This document shows, one piece after another, positions 17,792 through 27,718 of a stretch of 64,000 bases of DNA. Source of the stretch: Chitinophaga niabensis (lineage in GTDB: Bacteria > Bacteroidota > Bacteroidia > Chitinophagales > Chitinophagaceae); NCBI RefSeq assembly GCF_900129465.1, contig NZ_FSRA01000002.1:744001-808000 (forward strand), given 5' to 3'. A model generated the notes under the pieces. That model did no database searches. It was not told the DNA's origin and saw only the letters and a program-made list of their open reading frames with translations. Made by a program: the position numbers and the translations under genes. Each line of letters begins with the position of its first letter. Positions within the stretch are counted from its first letter, which is position 1.

Positions 17792-20152
17792 CTATTCTGA
17801 TCTTAAAGATTTAACGGGATTCATTCTTGCCGTTCTGATAGACTGATAACTTACCGTGAGCATGGCCAGTACAATAGCGATCACCCCTGTTGATACATAT
17901 ACCCACCAGGAAATATCCACGTGATAAGCAAACCTGTTCAACCAGCCATGCATAAAATATCCAGCCAGCGGCATGGCGATCCCTACTGCGATCAACACCA
18001 GCCGGATAAAGTCTTTGCTTAATAACGCCAGGATCTGCATTATACTGGCGCCGAGCACTTTCCTGATCCCTATCTCCTTTGTACGCTGCTGCGCCGTGAA
18101 TGTAGCCAGGCCAAACAAACCAAGACAGGCAATGAAGATCGCTAATGCTGTGAAAGCGGCAGACAATCTTCCTATTACCTGTTCGCTTTTATACATATCT
18201 GCAAAAGAGGCGTCCATGTATTTTATTTCGAAAGGGTATTGCGGGTTGAACTGTTTGAATACTTTTTCTATACTGCCGATGGCAGTTTCCACCTGGTCAG
18301 GTTTAATACGCACGAGTACGAATTTATTTTTCGCACTACGGTAGCGGATGGACATCGGTGCTACTTTTTTCTCAAGGTGGTTACTGGAAAAATCCCTTGT
18401 TACTCCAATGATCGGTAACTGCTGGTCATCTACGGTTAAGAGCTGGCCAACATAAGGTGGTTTTAAAGACATTACCTTCGCGGCTGTTTCATTGATCACA
18501 ATACCGTTCGTATCTGTTGCAAATTCCGGCGAGAAAGTTCTGCCCTCTACCATTTCCAGCTGCATTGTTTTTTGCAGGTCGTATCCCACCAGCAGGTTAT
18601 CGAACAGGATATCTTCATTGGGGCTTTTACCTTTCCAGCCTATTCCGGAGAAGTTGCTGCCTACCTGGATGGGCAGCTGATCTGCATCTGAAATGGCTTC
18701 CACTCCCGGCAGGCCTGAGAGGGCATTCCTAAATGGTTTCAGGTCATTTACCATTGAGCCTTCGTTATAGAACCAAACCACCTGGTCTTTATTTAATCCA
18801 AGATTGCGGTTCTTAATAAAATTTATCTGCTGGTAAATAAGGAAGGCGGCAACGATCAGCACAGTGGACACAACGAACTGGAAAACCACCAGCCCTTTCC
18901 GTAACCAGATAGCACTGGACTTCAGCCTTAGCATACCTCCCTTTAAGGTAGTTACCGCATTCAGCGAAGAAAGATAGAACGCAGGATAACTGCCGGCTAC
19001 AAAACCGGTGAATAAAGCCAGGAACAATAATGCAAGCATATTGTACCATGTGAATAGAGGAACGGACAAGGTAACGCTCACCATCTTTTCAAAAGAAGGC
19101 AGCAGTATCCATACCAATAACAGGGAAAGAGCCGTGGCAATGGTTACCAGGGCAAAAGATTCTCCCAGGAACTGTGAGATCAACGCTCCTCTGCCAGCCC
19201 CAATGCTCTTGCGTACTCCCACTTCTTTACTGCGCTGAATAGCTCTCGCTGTGGAAAGGTTCATGAAATTAATGCAGGCGATCAACAGAACAAAGATGGC
19301 AATAATGATAAAGAGCCTTACGTATTCAATGCGCCCACCATCCAGTTTTCCTTTGTTGAAGCGACCTTCCAGGTATGTATCTTTATAAGGATACAGGAAT
19401 ACTTCCGCCTGGGATTCTTTAGCGTTCCGCTGGATGATCCCTTTTACTTTTGCATTTACTTTACCGATATCCGCTTTAGGGTCAACAAGTACATAGGTAC
19501 GGGGAGCATTCCCGCCCCATTTTTTCAGCCATGGGTTTTCCTGTACAATCCTTTCCATAGGCAACAGCCATTCAAATTTGAAAGAAGCATTATCCGGCAG
19601 GTCCTTCATCACACCTGTTACCATATAATCTTCCTTACTATCCAGCCTTACAATCTTGCCTACTGCTTTGCTCTCTCCAAATAAATTAAGCGCCATTTTT
19701 TCCGAGAGTACTATACTGTTAGGGCCAAGCAATGCTTTGCTGGGGTCTCCGTCAATAAACGGAAATGTAAATACCTGGAAAACATCCGTATTGGCATATT
19801 GGCCCTTGCTTTTATATCCTTTCTCTCCCACTGCCAATAATTTCTCTGTCATCCAGGAGAAAGCTGCTGCTTTCTGAATACCCGGGATCTCTGCTTTTAA
19901 CTGATCCGCCATGGGGCCTGGAGTAGCAGTTACCGTCAGGATTTCATTATTGGAATAATACTGATGCGAATACACCTGGTAGATATTGGGCAGCTTTTCA
20001 TGGAAACGGTTATAGCTCCATTCATTGGCAACCCAGAGCAGGATGAACATACAGCAGGTTAAACCAAATGTTAAGCCTGCAATATTGATTATGCCAAACA
20101 CCTTATTATTCCAAAGGTTCCTCCACGCTATTTTGATATAATTTGTTAGCAT
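17792..20152 (-). CDS. MacB/FtsX-like ABC transporter permease, fourth of five
   Basis: A 786-residue permease with the same architecture as its neighbours. The N-terminal motif is MLTNYIKIAWRNLWNNKVFG, followed by one helix, a periplasmic domain (FTFPFIDGDPSKALLG), FtsX block one (NLSTARAIQRSKEVGVRKSIGA), a second periplasmic domain and FtsX block two (GLATFTAQQRTKEIGIRKVLGA), ending NPVKSLRSE. By eye it is clearly divergent from permeases two and three. It lies 9 nt after the third permease gene. The substrate cannot be told from sequence. Confidence 0.93.
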   Translation of the reverse strand: MLTNYIKIAWRNLWNNKVFGIINIAGLTFGLTCCMFILLWVANEWSYNRFHEKLPNIYQVYSHQYYSNNEILTVTATPGPMADQLKAEIPGIQKAAAFSWMTEKLLAVGEKGYKSKGQYANTDVFQVFTFPFIDGDPSKALLGPNSIVLSEKMALNLFGESKAVGKIVRLDSKEDYMVTGVMKDLPDNASFKFEWLLPMERIVQENPWLKKWGGNAPRTYVLVDPKADIGKVNAKVKGIIQRNAKESQAEVFLYPYKDTYLEGRFNKGKLDGGRIEYVRLFIIIAIFVLLIACINFMNLSTARAIQRSKEVGVRKSIGAGRGALISQFLGESFALVTIATALSLLLVWILLPSFEKMVSVTLSVPLFTWYNMLALLFLALFTGFVAGSYPAFYLSSLNAVTTLKGGMLRLKSSAIWLRKGLVVFQFVVSTVLIVAAFLIYQQINFIKNRNLGLNKDQVVWFYNEGSMVNDLKPFRNALSGLPGVEAISDADQLPIQVGSNFSGIGWKGKSPNEDILFDNLLVGYDLQKTMQLEMVEGRTFSPEFATDTNGIVINETAAKVMSLKPPYVGQLLTVDDQQLPIIGVTRDFSSNHLEKKVAPMSIRYRSAKNKFVLVRIKPDQVETAIGSIEKVFKQFNPQYPFEIKYMDASFADMYKSEQVIGRLSAAFTALAIFIACLGLFGLATFTAQQRTKEIGIRKVLGASIMQILALLSKDFIRLVLIAVGIAMPLAGYFMHGWLNRFAYHVDISWWVYVSTGVIAIVLAMLTVSYQSIRTARMNPVKSLRSE

Positions 20153-20161
20153 AGAATTATT

Positions 20162-22564
20162 TTATTCGGATTTAAGAGATCTTACCGGATGAGTAAATGC
20201 TGCTTTCAACGATTGGTATCCAATGGTACATAAGGCCACCAATAATGCCAGCAAGCCTGCGCCTGCCAGCCACCACCATTTTATCCCGATGCTGAAGGCA
20301 AAACCTGACAGCCATTTATTCATAAAATACCAGGCAAGCGGTATAGCCACCACCATAGCAATGAGGATTAGTTTAACGAAATCGTGTGTGATCAGTTGGA
20401 GGATATTTCCAGCTGATGCACCCATAGCTTTACGGATACCTATCTCTTTTGTTCGCTGTGTGATCACCAATACGGCCAGTGCAAACAATCCAAGGCAGGA
20501 CAATATAACTGCTGCCGTTGCAGCATAGATGAAAATCCGGGTCAATTGTTCTTCTCTTGCATACTGGCGGTTCACATTCTCATCCACAAAGCTGCCTTTA
20601 AATGCAGAATGCGGAGCAATACTGGCCCATGCGGCACTCAGCTTGTCCATCATTTCCGGCAGATTATCCGGACGTACTTTTACGAACAGGTGGCTGATGG
20701 GAATATTCATATGCATCACAAGCGCCAGCGGTTGTATAGGATGATGCAGCGATTCATAGTTAAAGTTTTTCACCACACCGATGATAGCAGAGGGTGGCTG
20801 TATACTGTCATACCTGATCTTTACGCCAATGGCACTTTCTTCTCCCAGCCACTTGGCCATTTCTTCATTGATCACAAGGCCCGTGCTATCTGTTCCTGAA
20901 AAATCACGCCCTTCTAATAACTGAAGGCCCATTGTTTTTACAAAATCATATCCAACGGTCAACCACCGCACATGCATGCTCCTGTTCTTATGGTTGAGTG
21001 CTATCATCAGGCCAAAGGATTGGCCATCCATACCCAGCCCCATATCTTTAGACAGTCCCGTAACACTCAGTACGGAAGGGTTCCCGGCCATCTTTTGCCG
21101 CAATAGTTCCAATGCATCTTTCCCATTCACTTCTGTACCTACAGGTATACTGATCACCTGCGCGCTGTTGTATCCTACCGGATGGTTGCGCAGATAATGT
21201 AACTGCTGCCAGGTGATCCATGTACAGGAGATCAATAATATAGCAATGGCAAACTGGGATATGATAAGGCTTCCACGCATGGAGCCGGACGTTTTCAGTT
21301 TTAGACGGCCTTTCAGAGTGTTTACCGCATCCAGGCGGCTCATCTTCAATGCCGGATATCCTCCTGCGATGATGGTAACAAGGAGGAAGCCCCCCAGTAT
21401 ATATGTTATTGTTAACGGTTTAAATAATATACCGGTGGTTACACTGCTGCCGAATAACGCTCTGTAATGTGGCAGCAGGAAATAACACAGCGGTATAGTG
21501 ATCAGCAAGGCCAGCAGGCAGATCAATACCGCTTCTGCCCAGAACTGCATCACCACCTGGCCGGGCTTTGCTCCGAGGGTTTTTCTCAGCCCCACTTCGC
21601 GGGTGCGGGTAAAAGATTTCCCTATAGAGAGGTTAATAAAATTGATACAAGCCACCAGGAGAACGAACCCCGCTACGATCAGCAACATATTGAGATAAGT
21701 ATGGCTTACCGCATTCTTCCAGCCATAGATGCTGGTATCTGTATGCAGGTTGGAAAAGGGTTGCAGCAGCATTTCCATATACTGCCCCCTGGAGGAAGGC
21801 GCTGCTCCCTCTCGTTGCAGGTTTTTTACAATGTACTCAAACTGCGTATTGATAAAAGGTTGCAAACCTGCCTCGAATTGCTGCCGGTCTGTTCCCGGGG
21901 CCAGTTGAATAAAAAGGTGGTGATTGTGATCATGCCAGTTATTCACCTGATCAGGGTAGTTCTCATTGTTTTCAAATAAGGTGGCTACGTTGTAATCAAA
22001 ACTGGAGTTTGCGGGTACATTCCCTGTTACCCCGCTTACTGTGTATAAATGCCAGGAGCCGCCGGACTGCATTTTCACCTGTTTGCCAACAGGCATCTCT
22101 TCTCCAAACATGGTCTTGGCCGTTTCCTCGTCCAGCACAATGTTTTCCCGTTCGCTTAGCACTCCACCCTGTACCAGCGGAAAGCTGAACATCCTGAAGA
22201 AATCCCCATCCACGTAGGCGATCTTCCTTATTAAATGTTTGCCATTATATACCAGCTCACATTCCCGGTTATAATACCTGCTACCTTGCTTCACAGCCGG
22301 GAAGCGTTCTTTTAAGGCCCTCAGCATGGGTTCCACCATATAAGGGGTTGGCTTTCGGCCCTCCGGCCGTTGCATAACAAAATAAGGATGATAAATATCT
22401 TTCCTGTTTTCATGGAACTGATCATAAGACAACTCATGATATACTCCCATCACCAGCAGCACGCAGATTGTAAACGCTACAGTGAGTCCCAGTAAATTAA
22501 TTACAGAAACCGCTTTGTGCTTTAGCAGGTTGCGCCATGCGATGATGAAATAGTTCCTGATCAT
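20162..22564 (-). CDS. MacB/FtsX-like ABC transporter permease, third of five
   Basis: An 800-residue permease beginning MIRNYFIIAWRNLLKHKAVS, with FtsX signature blocks NLSIGKSFTRTREVGLRKTL and VITQRTKEIGIRKAMGA, ending HPVRSLKSE. It is strikingly similar along its length to the second permease (shared INLLGLTVAFTIC, TREVGLRKTLGA, INEEM/INEQM, SAWA...SFVDENVNRQYAREE versus SFLDENIDRQYAREE), which points to a fairly recent tandem duplication. Its ATG overlaps the stop of permease two (ATGA), so translation is probably coupled. Confidence 0.93.
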   Translation of the reverse strand: MIRNYFIIAWRNLLKHKAVSVINLLGLTVAFTICVLLVMGVYHELSYDQFHENRKDIYHPYFVMQRPEGRKPTPYMVEPMLRALKERFPAVKQGSRYYNRECELVYNGKHLIRKIAYVDGDFFRMFSFPLVQGGVLSERENIVLDEETAKTMFGEEMPVGKQVKMQSGGSWHLYTVSGVTGNVPANSSFDYNVATLFENNENYPDQVNNWHDHNHHLFIQLAPGTDRQQFEAGLQPFINTQFEYIVKNLQREGAAPSSRGQYMEMLLQPFSNLHTDTSIYGWKNAVSHTYLNMLLIVAGFVLLVACINFINLSIGKSFTRTREVGLRKTLGAKPGQVVMQFWAEAVLICLLALLITIPLCYFLLPHYRALFGSSVTTGILFKPLTITYILGGFLLVTIIAGGYPALKMSRLDAVNTLKGRLKLKTSGSMRGSLIISQFAIAILLISCTWITWQQLHYLRNHPVGYNSAQVISIPVGTEVNGKDALELLRQKMAGNPSVLSVTGLSKDMGLGMDGQSFGLMIALNHKNRSMHVRWLTVGYDFVKTMGLQLLEGRDFSGTDSTGLVINEEMAKWLGEESAIGVKIRYDSIQPPSAIIGVVKNFNYESLHHPIQPLALVMHMNIPISHLFVKVRPDNLPEMMDKLSAAWASIAPHSAFKGSFVDENVNRQYAREEQLTRIFIYAATAAVILSCLGLFALAVLVITQRTKEIGIRKAMGASAGNILQLITHDFVKLILIAMVVAIPLAWYFMNKWLSGFAFSIGIKWWWLAGAGLLALLVALCTIGYQSLKAAFTHPVRSLKSE

Positions 22565-24984
22565 TCCGAACGTAATGATTTAACAGGGTTAGTAAATGCC
22601 GCTTTGAGCGATTGATAGCCGATCGTAAATAATGCCACCAGTAATGCCACCAGGCCTGCACACAGGAGCCACCACCATTTAATATCTATACTGAAAGCAA
22701 AACCTTCCAGCCATTTGTTCATGGAATAATAAGCGAGTGGTGTAGCGATCACCATGGCAATGAATATCAATTTTACAAAGTCGCGCGTGATGAGTTGTAC
22801 GATGCTTCCTGCGGAAGCTCCAAGCGCTTTGCGGATGCCAATTTCTTTCGTTCTTTGCATAATGGCCAGGATGGCAAGTGCAAATAATCCAAGACAGGAT
22901 AATACAATGGCCACAATAGCGGCGTATACGAAAATGCGGGTGAAACGTTCTTCACGGGCATACTGCCTGTCAATATTTTCATCAAGGAAACTGCCCTGAA
23001 ACTCTGAACGGGGAGAGATCTCAGCCCATGCGCTCCTGAGTTTCCCCATCATCGCCGGCAGTCTATCCGGGCGGACCTTTACCAATAATACATTAATAGG
23101 CATCGGCCGGTGCATCACAAGACCCAGCGGCTCCACTTTTGTGTGCAGGGACTGGAAGTTAAAATCCTTTACCACACCTATCACCGTCATGGGTGCCTGT
23201 GCAGTGTCATATACCAGTTTTACACCAATCGGATCTTTTTCTCCCAGCTGCCTTACCATCTGTTCATTGATCACAATGGAGTTGCTGTCTGTAGAAAATG
23301 TTTCAGAGAAATCGCGGCCGCTCAATAATGTGAGGTCCATTGTTTTCACAAAATCAAATCCCACATTCAGCCAGGCCATATTCACGGCTTTTTCTTTATA
23401 GTCAAAACCTGTGCCCCAGCTATAGGAACCGCCGTCAAGCCCTACACCCAGGTTAGTGGAAAGGCCTGTAACGCTGAGTACGGAAGGCTCCTGGGCCAGT
23501 TTTTGCTTTAATAACCTTAACGCATCTCTTCCACTCACTTCCGTTCCTACAGGTATGCTTACTATCTGGTTGCTGTTATAGCCCAATGGCCGGTTGCGGA
23601 GGTAGTTCAATTGCTGCCAGGTTACCAGCGTGCAGGAGATCAGCAGGATGGCAATGGCGAACTGGGAAATGATCAGTCCATTGCGCAGTGCTCCGGATGT
23701 TTTTAAACGCAGTTTGCCTTTCAGGATCTTCACGGCATCCATGCGCGTCATGATCCATGCCGGATAACCACCTGCTGCCAAAGTGATCAGCAGGAAACAG
23801 GCGAATATACAGGCAATCGTTGCAGGGCGGAACAACACATCGATGGTTAAGCTACTGTCGAAGATCAATTTATAATGGGGAAGGAGGAAATAGAATAAGG
23901 GTACGCTGATGACCAGTGCTATCAGGCAGATCAGGGCAGCTTCGCCCCAGAACTGCATAGCTACCTGGCGGGGCATAGCTCCGAGGGTTTTTCTCAAACC
24001 CACTTCGCGGGAACGGGTGAAAGACCTGCCCACCGAAAGATTGATGAAATTGAAACAGGCAATCAGCATTACAAAACAAGCCACAGCGAGCAGCATATTA
24101 AGATATGTGCGACTGATCACAGTACCCACTCCCCGCATGCTGGTATCTGTATGCATGCCCAGGAAAGGTTGCAGGAGCAGCTCCACATACTGCCCCCTGG
24201 CATTTGGCTGCGCCCCATCCCGTTTCAGATCATTGATATTGGATTCGTATTGCTTATTAATGAAAGTATGCAAACCCGCTTCAAATTTCCGGGGATCAGT
24301 GCCGGGTACCAGTTGAATGAACAGATCATGATTCGTAGATTCCCATTCATTCACAGTGTTCGGATAATTATCTTCATTCTCAAACCGGGTGGCTGTCTGG
24401 TAAGCAAAACTGGAATTATCGGGTGCTTTTTTTCCCACACCGGTAACTGTGTATGCACGCCAGGTACCGGTAGACTGCATCCGTACTATTTTCCCGATGG
24501 GATCTTCGTTTCCGAAAATGGCGGTAGCCACCTCTTCATTCAATACAATATTGTTCTTGTTATCCAGCACTTTTGCAGCATTACCCTTGATCAGGGGAAA
24601 TGTGAACATGGAGAAAAAATCAGCATCCACATAAGTAACCTGTTTCATATAATGCTTACCGTTATACTCGATCTCTCCTCCCCTTCTGATATAGCGGCTG
24701 CCATATTTAACAGCAGAGAACTGGTCCTTTAATGCTTTGAGCATGGGTTCCGGCATAGTAGGCTGAAACTGTTCCCCTTCCGGGGTTTGCTGGGCAAAAT
24801 AAGTACGGTAGATATCTTTCCCGTTTACATGGTATTTATTATAAGAGAACTCATAATATACACTGATCACCAGCAGGAGGCATATCGTAAATGCCACCGT
24901 CAACCCAAGTAAGTTGATCAGGGTATTTATTTTATGCTTCAGCAGATTGCGGAAAGCTATTTTAAGGTAGTTACGTAACATCAT
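22561..24984 (-). CDS. MacB/FtsX-like ABC transporter permease, second of five
   Basis: An 807-residue permease; two consecutive ATG codons (24984 and 24981) are possible starts. It begins MMLRNYLKIAFRNLLKHKIN and has FtsX block one NLSVGRSFTRSREVGLRKTL and block two AIMQRTKEIGIRKALGA, ending NPVKSLRSE. It is the closest relative of permease three by eye. Its start overlaps the stop of permease one by 4 bp (ATGA) and its stop overlaps the start of permease three the same way, so permeases one to three form a translationally coupled block. Confidence 0.93.
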   Translation of the reverse strand: MMLRNYLKIAFRNLLKHKINTLINLLGLTVAFTICLLLVISVYYEFSYNKYHVNGKDIYRTYFAQQTPEGEQFQPTMPEPMLKALKDQFSAVKYGSRYIRRGGEIEYNGKHYMKQVTYVDADFFSMFTFPLIKGNAAKVLDNKNNIVLNEEVATAIFGNEDPIGKIVRMQSTGTWRAYTVTGVGKKAPDNSSFAYQTATRFENEDNYPNTVNEWESTNHDLFIQLVPGTDPRKFEAGLHTFINKQYESNINDLKRDGAQPNARGQYVELLLQPFLGMHTDTSMRGVGTVISRTYLNMLLAVACFVMLIACFNFINLSVGRSFTRSREVGLRKTLGAMPRQVAMQFWGEAALICLIALVISVPLFYFLLPHYKLIFDSSLTIDVLFRPATIACIFACFLLITLAAGGYPAWIMTRMDAVKILKGKLRLKTSGALRNGLIISQFAIAILLISCTLVTWQQLNYLRNRPLGYNSNQIVSIPVGTEVSGRDALRLLKQKLAQEPSVLSVTGLSTNLGVGLDGGSYSWGTGFDYKEKAVNMAWLNVGFDFVKTMDLTLLSGRDFSETFSTDSNSIVINEQMVRQLGEKDPIGVKLVYDTAQAPMTVIGVVKDFNFQSLHTKVEPLGLVMHRPMPINVLLVKVRPDRLPAMMGKLRSAWAEISPRSEFQGSFLDENIDRQYAREERFTRIFVYAAIVAIVLSCLGLFALAILAIMQRTKEIGIRKALGASAGSIVQLITRDFVKLIFIAMVIATPLAYYSMNKWLEGFAFSIDIKWWWLLCAGLVALLVALFTIGYQSLKAAFTNPVKSLRSE

Positions 24985-27389
24985 TCAGATTTTAATGATT
25001 TAACCGGATTCAGCAGTGCTGCTTTAACAGATTGAAAACTGATGGTGACCAGCGCAATAATAAGCGCACCGGCGCCAGCTGCCGCAAACGCCCACCATGG
25101 CATGGGTACATGGAATGCAAACTCCTGCAGCCATTTATCCATGCCATACCAGGCAATCGGAGAAGCAATGAGTATAGCGATAAATACGAGTTGAATAAAG
25201 TCTTTAGAAAGTAAGGCCGTGATGCTGGTGATGGAGGCGCCCAGCACTTTTCGGATGCCGATCTCTTTTGTACGCTGGCGCGCAACGAGCATGGCCAGTC
25301 CAAATAAACCCATGCAGGCTATCACAATAGCAAGGCCGGCATAAGCGCCAAAGAGACTGCCATCCCTTTGCTCCTGTTTATATTCACCTGCCAGGCTGTT
25401 TTCCACGAATGAGTAATTGAATGGAAAAGCCGGCATCATTTTATTCCACAAAGTTTCAATGCCGGCCAGCTGTGCCTGCCTGTCCCCCGATTCCAACCGC
25501 ACAGTAAGTACTCTCGCATAACCCGGCCGGATCATTGCCAGCATAGGGCCAACCGGTAATCTTAGCGATTCAAAATTGAAATCTTCTACCACGCCTATCA
25601 CCGTACCTTTCCTTGGTTCATTTGAGCCCCGCCATTCCAAACGGCTGCCTATTGGTTTAGTTAATCCGAATTTTTTAACCGCGGATTTATTGATCACAAA
25701 AGCATCCAGTGAATCAGTAGGAAAACGGGTATCAAAATCACGACCCTCTGCCATCTTAATACCCAGGTTGGTGAAATAAGAAAAGTCCGCGTACACAATG
25801 TAAGCTACCTTGCTATCCTCTTCCAGGGAGCCTTCTATTCCAACAGGGTTTGCATTGTTCGGGCCATCTCCCACTGCAGCACTGGTATAAGAGGTGTTCT
25901 TTACAAAAGGTAACTTTTCAACCTCGGCTTTAAACGTTTCACGGCTGTTTGCCTGTTTGTCGTTATTAAGATAAAAATTCACCAATCCTGTTTTATCATA
26001 TCCCAGGTCCTTCTGCTGAAGGTACCTGAGCTGCAGGTAGATCACTACGGTTGAAATGATGAGTGCAATGGCGATAGTGAATTGTGATACTACCAGTGCT
26101 TTCCTGAACAGGGATTTTGTGCCGGCACTTTTAAGCCCTCCTTTCAGAATACGTACAGGTAAAAATCCGGAAAGGTATAAGGCCGGGTAACTGCCTGCCA
26201 GCAGGCCAACTACCATGGAAAGCAGCAGTAAAGTACTGAACAGCGAAATATTTTGCAGGGAGAACAAAGACAGGGTTTTGTCTGTCGCGTAATTAAAACC
26301 GGGTAACATGATCTGCGCCAGCAGCAGGGCGAACAGGAAAGACAGCATGCTCACCAATATGGATTCCACCAGGAATTGTATGATCAATGCTTTTCTTTCT
26401 GCCCCCATTACTTTTCGCAATCCTACTTCCATGGCCCTTTCATGTGCACGGGCCGTTACAAGGTTCATAAAGTTGATGCAGGCGATCAGGATGATAAATA
26501 ATCCTATGGCGCCGTAGAGATATAACTTAGGTGTTTTATCCAGCGCCGCATTATCCCCATTAGGCCGCATATGTATATTGGCAAGTGGTTGCAGTTCATA
26601 ACTGAATGTTTCTCCCAGCCGTTTAGCAATTTCGCCAATATGTTTTGTCACAAATACTTTCAGTTCTCCATCCATCATGGCAGGTGTTATGCCCGGATCC
26701 AGGAGAACAAAAGTATAGTTATCGGAGAAGCCGTACCAGCTTCCCTCTGGTTTCCCACCTGCTTTTATCACGTTCTGCCGCCATGTTTCCATAGAAAGCA
26801 GTACGTCGAACTTTATATCAGAATTAGAAGGAACATCTTTAACCACGCCGGTGATCTGGCAGTCAAAAGCATCCTGGAAACGGATGGATTTCCCTACAGG
26901 ATCTTCGTTCCCGAAATATTTTTTTGCTGCAGATTCAGTTAACACACCGGTATAGGGTTCTTTTAATGCGGTGGCAGGGTTACCAGATACCATCGGGAAG
27001 GAGAACATTTTCAGGAAGCCCGCATCGGCGTAAGAGATCTGGTCTTGCTTAAACTTATCGGCGCCTTTTGAAATGATCACATTGTATGTGGTGTAGAACC
27101 TTACCGCATCTTTGACCCGGGAAGACTCTTCCCGCAGGGCGGGTCCTGCACCAAACTGGGAGACGCCCATGCGATCTGCCTGCCCATCCTTATGCTGCGC
27201 CACACTATTGAGGCGATAGATATTCTCGCTGTTTACATGAAAACGGTTATAGCTTAATTCATCTCTGATGAAAAGCACGATCAGGATACAGCAGGCCATT
27301 CCGATAGCAAGGCCTGCAACATTGATAACAGTAATGCCTTTATTACGCAGCAGGTGGCGAATGGCTACTTTAATGTAATTCCTGATCAT
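24981..27389 (-). CDS. MacB/FtsX-like ABC transporter permease, first of five
   Basis: An 802-residue permease beginning MIRNYIKVAIRHLLRNKGIT, then one helix containing a CC pair (AGLAIGMACCILIVLFI), a periplasmic domain (FSFPMVSGNPATALKEP), FtsX block one (NLVTARAHERAMEVGLRKVM), a second periplasmic domain and FtsX block two (AMLVARQRTKEIGIRKVLGA), ending NPVKSLKSE. It is the first permease after the adaptor, ATPase and small membrane protein genes, separated from them by a 99-nt spacer that contains a possible attenuator. Substrate unknown. Confidence 0.93.
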   Translation of the reverse strand: MIRNYIKVAIRHLLRNKGITVINVAGLAIGMACCILIVLFIRDELSYNRFHVNSENIYRLNSVAQHKDGQADRMGVSQFGAGPALREESSRVKDAVRFYTTYNVIISKGADKFKQDQISYADAGFLKMFSFPMVSGNPATALKEPYTGVLTESAAKKYFGNEDPVGKSIRFQDAFDCQITGVVKDVPSNSDIKFDVLLSMETWRQNVIKAGGKPEGSWYGFSDNYTFVLLDPGITPAMMDGELKVFVTKHIGEIAKRLGETFSYELQPLANIHMRPNGDNAALDKTPKLYLYGAIGLFIILIACINFMNLVTARAHERAMEVGLRKVMGAERKALIIQFLVESILVSMLSFLFALLLAQIMLPGFNYATDKTLSLFSLQNISLFSTLLLLSMVVGLLAGSYPALYLSGFLPVRILKGGLKSAGTKSLFRKALVVSQFTIAIALIISTVVIYLQLRYLQQKDLGYDKTGLVNFYLNNDKQANSRETFKAEVEKLPFVKNTSYTSAAVGDGPNNANPVGIEGSLEEDSKVAYIVYADFSYFTNLGIKMAEGRDFDTRFPTDSLDAFVINKSAVKKFGLTKPIGSRLEWRGSNEPRKGTVIGVVEDFNFESLRLPVGPMLAMIRPGYARVLTVRLESGDRQAQLAGIETLWNKMMPAFPFNYSFVENSLAGEYKQEQRDGSLFGAYAGLAIVIACMGLFGLAMLVARQRTKEIGIRKVLGASITSITALLSKDFIQLVFIAILIASPIAWYGMDKWLQEFAFHVPMPWWAFAAAGAGALIIALVTISFQSVKAALLNPVKSLKSE

Positions 27390-27411
27390 AAAAAACTGGC
27401 GAGGTTTAGAG

Positions 27412-27460
27412 GATTAAAAAAAAGACAACCGCCTGCCTGCCACAAATAGCCGGAGGCGGC
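27412..27460 (-). terminator. Possible attenuator hairpin inside the export array
   Basis: CCGCCT (27429-27434) can pair with AGGCGG (27454-27459) around a 19-nt G/C-rich loop. On the minus strand the stem is followed, after TTGTC, by about nine T. The stem is shorter than those of the clear terminators in this window, so partial termination is more likely than full stop. Confidence 0.35.
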
Positions 27461-27488
27461 GCCTTAACTAACTAACAAACAGATTAAG

Positions 27489-27713
27489 TTAAACGGTTCC
27501 ACTTTGCGCTGAAGTATTCAAAGTTCTTTTTCTGTACGAGTTGATAACATAAAGACCGCCAATCATCACCACTAACAGTGGAACGGCCATATAAGGAAGT
27601 AATTCAAACAAGTCGAAACCTGATTGCTGCATACTTTTTCCCTCCGGGTGATTGCCGGCAAGTAATTGTACATCCAGCAAACGGTTCACAAGACAAGAGA
27701 ATGACTTTTCCAT
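27489..27713 (-). CDS. Small single-pass membrane protein in the export array, unknown function
   Basis: The frame from 27713 encodes 74 residues; a shorter version starts at 27632 (47 residues) with an unusually good ribosome-binding site, GGAGGGAAAAAGT before the ATG. The short form is MQQSGFDLFELLPYMAVPLL..., with one hydrophobic helix (LPYMAVPLLVVMIGGLYVI) and a basic cytoplasmic-type tail (NSYRKRT). The longer start lies only 5 nt after the ATPase stop, which also looks like operon spacing. I recognise no family. Its place between ATPase and permeases suggests a small accessory subunit, but that is inference. Confidence 0.5.
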   Translation of the reverse strand: MEKSFSCLVNRLLDVQLLAGNHPEGKSMQQSGFDLFELLPYMAVPLLVVMIGGLYVINSYRKRTLNTSAQSGTV

Positions 27714-27718
27714 AAGAT

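Noticed and set aside
21467..21979. 170-codon plus-strand frame opposite the third permease (and others like it across the array)
   Set aside because: Antisense shadow of a well-supported permease; composition rich in Gln, His and Arg without any motif.
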